Shown: positions 1 through 5,160 of the stretch, one piece after another
How positions within the stretch are numbered: the first letter of the stretch is position 1
How the letters are laid out: each line of letters starts with the position of its first letter
Source of the DNA: Alphaproteobacteria bacterium
GTDB taxonomy: Bacteria > Pseudomonadota > Alphaproteobacteria > Micropepsales > Micropepsaceae
NCBI GenBank assembly: GCA_017307315.1
Contig: JAFKFF010000098.1
Location: 1 to 6,146, forward strand
DNA length: 6,146 bases
Direction of reading: 5' to 3'
Made by a program: the position numbers and the translations under genes
The notes under the pieces: generated by a model
Seen by the model: the letters and a program-made list of their open reading frames with translations, nothing else
Told to the model about the DNA's origin: nothing
The model's database searches: none

Positions 1-347
1 TCGTGTCGACGCGACTCGCCGGCAATGTCTACGCCATCGGCACCTTGCAATCCCGCTTGCCGTCGCTTCTGCCGGAAAGTTATGGCGTTTCCATCGCCGC
101 TTTCACCGATTTCGGCACCCTGGGCCGGGTGGACAATGTCATAAGGGCCTGCGGCAGCGCCAATATCTCGGGCGTTATCGCCAATTCCTGCGTGAAGGAC
201 AATTTCGCCTTCCGCGCCTCCGCCGGCCTCAGTTTCGGCTGGCGTTCGCCCTTCGGGCCGCTCCAGATCGATGTCGGTGTGCCCTTCGTCAAAACCAGCT
301 ACGATAGGCCACAGCTGCTCCATTTCTCTGCCGGAACAGGATTCTAA
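1..347 (+). CDS. bamA: Outer membrane protein assembly factor BamA, C-terminal end (5'-truncated by window edge)
   Basis: This is the last ~115 residues of BamA, the Omp85-family barrel at the centre of the BAM complex that folds and inserts outer-membrane beta-barrel proteins. The reading frame is open to the left edge, so the GTG at 3 is not a real start; the POTRA domains and the L6 VRGF loop lie outside the window. What is visible are the final barrel strands: a FTDFGTLGRVD strand/turn, a loop, then ASAGLSFGWRSPFGPLQIDV and a last strand ending HFSAGTGF. The terminal Phe is the usual C-terminal signature of outer-membrane barrels, and the S-P-F/M-G-P-L motif is typical of BamA. The loop between FGTL and the next strand carries two Cys 13 positions apart. 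The stop (TAA 345-347) lies 4 nt before skp, consistent with one operon, as is usual for bamA-skp-lpxD in proteobacteria. Confidence 0.93.
   Translation, partial: VSTRLAGNVYAIGTLQSRLPSLLPESYGVSIAAFTDFGTLGRVDNVIRACGSANISGVIANSCVKDNFAFRASAGLSFGWRSPFGPLQIDVGVPFVKTSYDRPQLLHFSAGTGF
338..341 (+). promoter_or_regulatory. Shine-Dalgarno for skp
   Basis: AGGA inside the last codons of bamA, 10 nt before the ATG at 352. It supports the ATG at 352 over the in-frame upstream ATG at 271, which lies inside bamA and would put 27 hydrophilic residues ahead of the signal peptide. Confidence 0.5.
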
Positions 348-351
348 GACG

Positions 352-846
352 ATGAAAAAGATCCTTCTCGCCATTCTCATCCTGGCCGCGGCTTCGGCCC
401 CGGCTCTGGCTGCCGGTCCGCCGCCCGCGCCGCAACAGAAAATCCTCCTGATCGACCGCCAGGCGATCCTGCGCTTCTCCAAGGTGGGCCAGGACGTGGC
501 CCGCCAGGTCGAAGGCTTCGGCAATCAGGCCAAGAACGAGATCGCCGGCCAGCAGAAGTCGCTGCAAAACGAGGCGCAACAGTTGCAGCAGCAGATCGCC
601 ATTCTGGCCGCCGACGCCAAGGCCAAGAAGATCAAGGATTTCGAAAACAAGCAGGCGGGCATGCAGGCCGCGGCCCAGAAGAAGGAGCAGGCCATTCAGG
701 GCGGCTTCCTGCAGGCCCAGGCCACCATCGCCAAGGCGCTGGAGCCGATCCTGCAGGGGCTGATGAAACAACGCGGCGCCAACCAGAAGCTTCCCGCGCT
801 CAAAGTCTCCCTGGCGGCGCCTCCGGCTCCGGCGAAGAAGAAGTAG
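352..846 (+). CDS. skp: Periplasmic chaperone of the Skp/OmpH family, short variant
   Basis: 164 aa. Skp is a soluble, trimeric periplasmic holdase that carries unfolded outer-membrane proteins from Sec to the BAM complex. Residues 1-20 form a clear signal peptide (MKK, a hydrophobic LLAILILAAA core, then ALA|A cleavage). A first strand QKILLIDRQAIL (29-40) resembles the N-terminal strand of the Skp body. Residues ~45-140 are Gln/Ala/Lys/Glu-rich and helical, matching the two coiled-coil tentacles. It ends EPILQGLMKQRGANQ and then passes straight into KLPALKVSLAAPPAPAKKK. Family members normally have about 25-30 residues here (V/L-x-D-x-x-A-V-x-x ... D-I/V-T-x-x-V) that form the remaining beta-strands of the body; I cannot find them. 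The start at 352 is set by the signal peptide and by position just after bamA. The family call is secure from context and architecture; whether the variant is fully functional is uncertain. Confidence 0.85.
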   Translation: MKKILLAILILAAASAPALAAGPPPAPQQKILLIDRQAILRFSKVGQDVARQVEGFGNQAKNEIAGQQKSLQNEAQQLQQQIAILAADAKAKKIKDFENKQAGMQAAAQKKEQAIQGGFLQAQATIAKALEPILQGLMKQRGANQKLPALKVSLAAPPAPAKKK

Positions 847-848
847 CG

Positions 849-862
849 GGCGCCGTCGCGCC
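849..862 (+). other. Small GC hairpin between skp and lpxD
   Basis: GGCGC (849-853) can pair with GCGCC (858-862) around a CGTC loop, giving a perfect 5-bp stem in the only non-coding gap of the plus-strand operon. It begins 2 nt after the skp stop codon and ends 8 nt before the lpxD ATG. No T-run follows, so it is not a typical intrinsic terminator. It lies where a ribosome-binding site for lpxD would be expected, and none is obvious. Any regulatory role is inference; short GC stems also arise by chance in DNA of this composition. Confidence 0.3.
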
Positions 863-870
863 AAGCGCTC

Positions 871-1914
871 ATGGCCGATCCCCGCTTCTACAGCAATCGA
901 GGTCCCTTCAGCCTGGCAGAGGTTTGCGCGCGAGCGGGCGCGGCGTTGCCGGCTGGCAGCGACGGCAGCGCCCGGATCGAGGACCTGGCGGGGCTGGAAG
1001 GTGCCGGTCCGACGCATCTGAGCTTCTTCTCGGGCGGCCGCGACATGGCGGATGCCTTCGCCCATAGCGGCGCCGGCTATTGCCTGGTTCCGCAGAAGGG
1101 CGGGCATGGAGCCGCGCCATCCGGCATGCTGCTGCTGCCGGTGGCTTCTGTGCCGCACGCTTTTGCCGCGATCGCCTCTTTTTTCTACCCTGAAGCATCT
1201 CAGCCGATCTGGGCGCAGGATGAATCCATTTCGCCATCGGCCAGGCTGGGCCGGAATGTTCTGACGGGGCCGGGCGTGGTGATCGGTCCGAGCGCGGAAA
1301 TCGGCGACAGGGTGCGCATCGGCGCCAATGCGGTGATCGGCCCGGGCGTCGCCATCGGCCATGATTCGGAAATCGGCAGCAATGTCGTGATCACCCATGC
1401 TTATGTCGGCGACCGGGTGACGGTTCTTCCCGGCGCCGCGATCGGCCAGCCGGGATTCGGCTTTGCCTCTTCCGCCACGGGGCATGTGAAGATTCCCCAG
1501 CTGGGCCGTGTCGTCATTCAAGACGGGGTGGAGATCGGCGCCGCCACCACCATCGATCGCGGCGCCCTGGGCGATACGGTGATCGGGGAGGGCGCCAAGA
1601 TCGATAATCTGGTTCAGATCGGCCACAATGTGCAGATCGGACGTCACGTCGTGCTGGTCTCCCAGACCGGCATCGCGGGAAGTTCCGTCGTCTCCGATTT
1701 CGCGGTCCTGGGCGGGCAGGTCGGAATCGCCGATCATGTGCAGATCGGGCCTGGTGCCCGCCTGGCGGCGCGAAGCGCCATGGTCTCGGGCCAGAAGATC
1801 GAGGGCGGCCAGGATTATGGCGGCGTTCCGGCAAAGCCTGTAAGAGAATGGCTGAGGGAGATTCACGCGGTCAGCCAGCTCGTGCGGCGCCGCAAGCGGG
1901 ACGATCATGGCTGA
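871..1914 (+). CDS. lpxD: UDP-3-O-(3-hydroxyacyl)glucosamine N-acyltransferase
   Basis: 347 aa, close to the 341 of E. coli LpxD. It catalyses the third step of lipid A synthesis in the cytoplasm: transfer of a 3-hydroxyacyl chain from ACP to the 2-amino group of UDP-3-O-acyl-glucosamine. Residues 1-~108 form the uridine-binding domain. Residues ~120-315 are a left-handed beta-helix of hexapeptide repeats ([19 protein letters not shown] and following). The diagnostic stretch GQPGFGFAS (192-200), [10 protein letters not shown], and [19 protein letters not shown] are present. The expected catalytic His is H252 in QIGHNVQIG, aligned with the HNV motif of E. coli. The C-terminus is helical and basic (ending RRRKRDDHG). 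The ATG at 871 gives [13 protein letters not shown], the usual alphaproteobacterial N-terminus, though no strong Shine-Dalgarno precedes it. The last 8 nt overlap fabZ. Confidence 0.97.
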   Translation: MADPRFYSNRGPFSLAEVCARAGAALPAGSDGSARIEDLAGLEGAGPTHLSFFSGGRDMADAFAHSGAGYCLVPQKGGHGAAPSGMLLLPVASVPHAFAAIASFFYPEASQPIWAQDESISPSARLGRNVLTGPGVVIGPSAEIGDRVRIGANAVIGPGVAIGHDSEIGSNVVITHAYVGDRVTVLPGAAIGQPGFGFASSATGHVKIPQLGRVVIQDGVEIGAATTIDRGALGDTVIGEGAKIDNLVQIGHNVQIGRHVVLVSQTGIAGSSVVSDFAVLGGQVGIADHVQIGPGARLAARSAMVSGQKIEGGQDYGGVPAKPVREWLREIHAVSQLVRRRKRDDHG

Positions 1915-2389
1915 AACCACCTTGGATGTCGCGCAGATCAAGAAATTGCTGCCCCATCGTCCCCCCATGCTGTTCGTGGAGCGCTTGACCGATATCGTGC
2001 CGATGGAGAGCGCCACGGGCTGGAAAGCGGTCAGCATCAACGAACCCTTTTTCCAAGGGCATTTTCCCGATTATGCGGTGATGCCGGGTGTCCTGATCGT
2101 CGAAGCCATGGCCCAGACTGCGGGCGCGGTGGTGATGCATAGCCTGGGTCTGGAGCGCGAAAAGGACATCGTCTATTTCATGACCATCGAAAAAGCGCGC
2201 TTCCGCAAGCCGGTTGTCCCCGGCGACATGCTGCGCATGCCGGTCAAGGCGATCCGCCGCCGCGGCCCGGTGTGGCGGTTCGGCGGCGAAGCCTATGTCG
2301 GCGAAACGCTTTGCGCCGAGGCGGAGTTCAGCGCCACCATCCACGCCGGCATGGAAGCCAGCAATGATCCATCCGACAGCGCTGATTGA
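1907..2389 (+). CDS. fabZ: 3-hydroxyacyl-[acyl-carrier-protein] dehydratase
   Basis: 160 aa. FabZ dehydrates (3R)-hydroxyacyl-ACP to trans-2-enoyl-ACP in type II fatty-acid synthesis and so competes with LpxA and LpxD for 3-hydroxyacyl-ACP. It is a hot-dog-fold enzyme. The N-terminal [17 protein letters not shown] is characteristic. The active site reads [20 protein letters not shown], with His52 and Glu66 as the catalytic pair, followed by [20 protein letters not shown] (about 90-103) and the C-terminal strand are typical. The family normally has Pro after the two residues following GHFP (GHFPxxPVMPG); here it is Ala57. The ATG overlaps the lpxD stop region by 8 nt (ATGGCTGA), suggesting coupled translation; the 3' end overlaps lpxA by 26 nt. 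The sequence after about residue 138 is a weakly conserved polar tail ending DPSDSAD. Confidence 0.97.
   Translation: MAETTLDVAQIKKLLPHRPPMLFVERLTDIVPMESATGWKAVSINEPFFQGHFPDYAVMPGVLIVEAMAQTAGAVVMHSLGLEREKDIVYFMTIEKARFRKPVVPGDMLRMPVKAIRRRGPVWRFGGEAYVGETLCAEAEFSATIHAGMEASNDPSDSAD
2353..2357 (+). promoter_or_regulatory. Shine-Dalgarno for lpxA inside fabZ
   Basis: GGAAG with a 6-nt spacer to the ATG at 2364, inside the fabZ coding sequence. It supports this start, which gives [15 protein letters not shown] as expected for LpxA; the 50 in-frame codons upstream of it translate to fabZ-shadow sequence. Confidence 0.55.
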
Positions 2390-3167
2390 AGACGGCGCGC
2401 GGCTGGGCGCGGATGTCGAGATCGGCCCCTACTGCCATGTCGGTTCGCGCGTCCAACTGGACGACGGCGTCCGGCTTCTGTCCCATGTGGTTGTGAAAGG
2501 CGTGACCCGGATCGGCGCGCGTACCGTCGTGCATTCTGGGGCGGTCCTGGGCGGCGAAGGGCAGATCCGGGGCAATGATTTTCCCGAAGGCCGGCTCGAG
2601 ATCGGTGCCGATTGCGTGCTGCGCGAACTGGTGACGATGAATTGCGGCAGCCGCAAGGACAAGGGCGTCACCACGGTCGGCAGCCGGGGCTATTTCATGG
2701 CCTCGAGCCATGTCGGGCACGATTGCGTCGTGGGCGACGATGTCACCTTCGCCAATTCGGTGGCGCTGGGCGGGCATGCGATCATCGGTGACGGCGTCAT
2801 ATTTGGCGGCCTGTCGGCGGTCCAGCAGTTCTGCCGGGTGGGAAAGGGCGCGATGGTGGGTGGACTGACCGGTGTCAATCGCGACGTCATTCCCTATGCC
2901 ATGGCCTTCGGCGATCATGCCGAACTGGCGGGGCTGAATTTGATCGGCCTGAAGCGGCGGGGCTTGTCGCGGGACGCCATCAATGCGATGCGCGCGACGT
3001 TCCGCGCGATTTTTTACGGCGCCGGGGGAGACATGAAAGTGAGGGCCGCCGCCGCCAAAGCGCAATTCGTCGAGGTGCCTGAGGTCGCCGAAATCGCCGA
3101 CTTCGTGCTGGCGCCTGCCAAGCAGAAGCTTTGCCTGGCGCGCCGGCGGGGCGGCGAGGACGAATGA
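2364..3167 (+). CDS. lpxA: UDP-N-acetylglucosamine 3-O-acyltransferase
   Basis: 267 aa (E. coli 262). LpxA catalyses the first lipid A step: reversible transfer of a 3-hydroxyacyl chain from ACP to the 3-OH of UDP-GlcNAc, in the cytoplasm. Residues 1-~185 form the left-handed beta-helix ([20 protein letters not shown] ...) and ~190-267 the helical C-terminal domain (LNLIGLKRRGLSRDAINAMR). SSHVGHDC contains H116 and H119, equivalent to E. coli H122 and catalytic H125; H138 matches H144. Gapless alignment by eye to the E. coli sequence puts Gly167 at the position of E. coli Gly173, the acyl-chain ruler, so a long 3-hydroxyacyl donor (about C14) is more likely than C10; this is inference. The position of E. 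coli H160 (AVHQF) is Gln154 here (AVQQF). The gene overlaps fabZ by 26 nt and shares ATGA with lpxI. Confidence 0.97.
   Translation: MIHPTALIEDGARLGADVEIGPYCHVGSRVQLDDGVRLLSHVVVKGVTRIGARTVVHSGAVLGGEGQIRGNDFPEGRLEIGADCVLRELVTMNCGSRKDKGVTTVGSRGYFMASSHVGHDCVVGDDVTFANSVALGGHAIIGDGVIFGGLSAVQQFCRVGKGAMVGGLTGVNRDVIPYAMAFGDHAELAGLNLIGLKRRGLSRDAINAMRATFRAIFYGAGGDMKVRAAAAKAQFVEVPEVAEIADFVLAPAKQKLCLARRRGGEDE
3156..3160 (+). promoter_or_regulatory. Shine-Dalgarno for lpxI inside lpxA
   Basis: GAGGA, with an unusually short 3-nt spacer to the ATG at 3164. Together with the ATGA stop/start overlap it favours 3164 as the lpxI start over the upstream in-frame TTG at 3131. Confidence 0.5.
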
Positions 3168-3991
3168 GCCTGGGCCTTATCGCGGGCGGCGGCGAACTGC
3201 CGCGGGCAGTGGCCGAAAGCGCCCGGGCGGCCGGGCGACCCGTTTTCGTCGTCGCGCTTGGTGGCATGTGCGGCGGTTGGGCGGAGGAATTCCCCCATGA
3301 ACGGATATCGCTGGGCGAGCCGGGCCGTGCCTTGAAGGCTCTCGCGGCGGCCGGCACGAAGGATGTGCTTTTGGTGGGAAAGGTCGAGCGCCCGAAATTT
3401 TCCGAACTGAAGCTCGATGCCAAAGGTGTCATGGTTCTGCCCAAAGTGATCGCGGCGGCGCGCCGAGGCGACGACGCGCTGTTGCGCATGCTGGTGGGGC
3501 TTTTCGAGGAGGCGGGGTTTCGCGCGGTCAGCGTGGCCGAGGCAGCGCCGGGCCTGGTGGCCGAGCCGGGATCGCTGGGCCGGATTTCGCCGGACGAAAG
3601 CCATCGGGCCGACATGACGCAAGCCTTTGCTATCGTGCGGGCGCTGGGCGCGCTCGATGTGGGGCAGGCGGCGGCGGTGTGCGAAGGTCTGGCCCTGGCG
3701 GTGGAAGCGGCGGAAGGCACCGATGCCATGATCGCCCGCATCGGCCAGTTGCGCGACAATCTCCGCGGTACGCCCGAAAAGCGGCGCGGCGTCCTGGTCA
3801 AGGCGCTGAAACCGACACAGGACGCCAAGACCGACATGCCGGTGATCGGGGTGGAAACGGTGCGGCGCGCCGCCGAGGTGGGATTGGCGGGCATCGCGGT
3901 GGAAGCGGGCAAGTCGCTGATCGTCGGCAAGAACGCGGTCGCCGCCGAAGCCGACCGGCTGGGCCTGTTCGTGGTGGGCGTCTCGCCGTGA
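3164..3991 (+). CDS. lpxI: UDP-2,3-diacylglucosamine pyrophosphatase LpxI (DUF1009 family)
   Basis: 275 aa, near the ~280 usual for the family. LpxI hydrolyses UDP-2,3-diacylglucosamine to lipid X and UMP. It replaces the unrelated LpxH in alphaproteobacteria and some other groups, and was characterised in Caulobacter crescentus. Two domains are discernible. The N-terminal domain begins LGLIAGGGELPRAVAESA (3-20) and includes VLLVGKVERPKF (68-79). The C-terminal domain includes EAAEGTDAMI (181-190) and GVLVKALKPTQDAKTDMPVIG (209-229). The paired Asp of this last segment (D220, D224) are the best candidates for the essential Asp reported in the Caulobacter enzyme (D225); which of the two matches I cannot settle by eye. 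The ATG at 3164 gives the canonical MSLGLIAGGGELP. It overlaps lpxA by 4 nt (ATGA) and lpxB by 4 nt (GTGA). No LpxH-type metallophosphoesterase is present in the window. Confidence 0.95.
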   Translation: MSLGLIAGGGELPRAVAESARAAGRPVFVVALGGMCGGWAEEFPHERISLGEPGRALKALAAAGTKDVLLVGKVERPKFSELKLDAKGVMVLPKVIAAARRGDDALLRMLVGLFEEAGFRAVSVAEAAPGLVAEPGSLGRISPDESHRADMTQAFAIVRALGALDVGQAAAVCEGLALAVEAAEGTDAMIARIGQLRDNLRGTPEKRRGVLVKALKPTQDAKTDMPVIGVETVRRAAEVGLAGIAVEAGKSLIVGKNAVAAEADRLGLFVVGVSP

Positions 3992-5160
3992 GCGGCGAAG
4001 GCAAGGATGGGCGCAAGACCCTGATGCTGGTCTGCGGCGAGCCTTCGGGCGATCTTCTGGGCGCCGAACTGATGGCAAGCCTCAAGCGGCTGGCGGGCGA
4101 TGGGGTGAACATCGTCGGCGTCGGCGGCCCGGCGATGGCGCGCGAAGGCTTGCAGAGCCTCTTTTCGCTCGACGCCACGGCCGTGATGGGGCTGCGCGAG
4201 GTGGTGCCGGCCATTCCCCGCATTCTGGCGCGGGTGCGGCAGGCAGCGGACTATGCCGTCCAAACCCATCCCGATGCGCTGGTGGTGATCGACAGCCCGG
4301 ATTTCACTCATCGCATCGCCCGCGCGGTAAAAAAGCGCGATCCTTCGATCAAGACCGTCAATTATGTCGCCCCGCAGGTCTGGGCCAGCCGCGCCTATCG
4401 AGCGAAGGCGATGGCGCGCTATTTCGATCTCATTCTGGCGCTGTTTCCCTTCGAGGTTTCCTTCTTCGAAAAGTACGGATTGCGCGCCGTGTTCGTGGGC
4501 CATCCGGTGATCGAACGGCGCGCGCGCATGACGGGCGGCGAGGCGCTACGGGCGCGCCTCGGCATCGGCGCGGATGCACCCCTGCTGGCGTTGCTGCCCG
4601 GCAGCCGGTCCAGCGAGATCCGTTTCATTTTCCCCATATTCCGCGCCGCGGTCGAAATCCTGGCCCGCCGGATACCGGGCCTTGTCACGGTGCTGCCGAC
4701 CGTCCCGCATGTGGCGGCGCGGGTGCGCGAGCGTGCCGCCGGCTGGCCGACGCCGCTGCATATCCTGGAGAAGGAAGACGACAAATATGCCGCCTTCGAC
4801 GCCGCCGATGTCGCGCTGGCGGCGTCGGGCACGGTGACGGCGGAATTGGCGCTGGCGCGCACCCCGATGGCGGTGGCCTACCGGGTCGGCGGATTGACCT
4901 ATGCCCTGGCGCACCGGCTGATGACGGTGCCCTACATGACCTTGGTCAATATTCTTCTGGGGCGGCGCGCGATCCCCGAATTCAAGCAGTATGACGCGAC
5001 GCCGGAAGCTCTGGCCGCGGAGGTCGAACGGCTTTTCACGGAAGAGGCGGCGCGGGCCGCGCAAGTGGACGCCATGAACGAATTCGGGCGGCGGCTGGGT
5101 GAAGGAGATGAAGTTCCTTCCCAGCGCGCCGCCCGGGTTCTGCTTGACCTTATTGGCTGA
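3988..5160 (+). CDS. lpxB: Lipid-A-disaccharide synthase
   Basis: 390 aa with a GTG start (E. coli 382). LpxB is a GT-B fold, family GT19, peripheral membrane glycosyltransferase that joins lipid X and UDP-2,3-diacylglucosamine into the beta-1,6 disaccharide, releasing UDP. Visible motifs are CGEPSGDLLGAELM (16-29), VGGPAM (45-50), AVMGLREVVP (65-74), VVIDSPDF (99-106), VNYVAPQVWASR (124-135), LALFPFE (150-156), FVGHPVIE (169-176), LLPGSRSSEI (202-211) and the donor-site LAASGTVTAELAL (277-289), then VPYMTLVNILLGRRAIPEF. The usually conserved second Trp of VWAW is Ser134. GTG at 3988 is chosen because the GTGA overlap with the lpxI stop matches the tight operon, and the next in-frame start (ATG at 4024) lies directly before the conserved CGEPSGD strand. 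The stop at 5158-5160 directly abuts the gltA stop on the other strand. Confidence 0.96.
   Translation: MSGEGKDGRKTLMLVCGEPSGDLLGAELMASLKRLAGDGVNIVGVGGPAMAREGLQSLFSLDATAVMGLREVVPAIPRILARVRQAADYAVQTHPDALVVIDSPDFTHRIARAVKKRDPSIKTVNYVAPQVWASRAYRAKAMARYFDLILALFPFEVSFFEKYGLRAVFVGHPVIERRARMTGGEALRARLGIGADAPLLALLPGSRSSEIRFIFPIFRAAVEILARRIPGLVTVLPTVPHVAARVRERAAGWPTPLHILEKEDDKYAAFDAADVALAASGTVTAELALARTPMAVAYRVGGLTYALAHRLMTVPYMTLVNILLGRRAIPEFKQYDATPEALAAEVERLFTEEAARAAQVDAMNEFGRRLGEGDEVPSQRAARVLLDLIG

Noticed and set aside
1235..1815. Repetitive DNA with recurring ATCGGC-like units, also seen in lpxA
   Set aside because: It reflects the hexapeptide repeats of the LpxD and LpxA beta-helices, not a separate DNA repeat or CRISPR array; there are no constant repeats with unique spacers.
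289..2040. Very long minus-strand open frame (583 codons) opposite skp, lpxD and the start of fabZ
   Set aside because: It is a shadow of GC-rich, codon-biased genes. Its translation is an Arg/His/Asp/Gly-rich mixture with no recognisable domain, while all three plus-strand genes have intact family motifs.
3679..3987. N-terminal extension of lpxB reaching back into lpxI
   Set aside because: The 103 extra codons give an Arg/Gly-rich shadow of lpxI; the GTG at 3988 yields normal LpxB length and a 4-nt overlap.
2980..4503. Long minus-strand open frame (507 codons) opposite lpxA, lpxI and lpxB
   Set aside because: Low-complexity Ser/Arg/Pro/Ala-rich shadow translation without motifs; the plus-strand genes it covers are secure.
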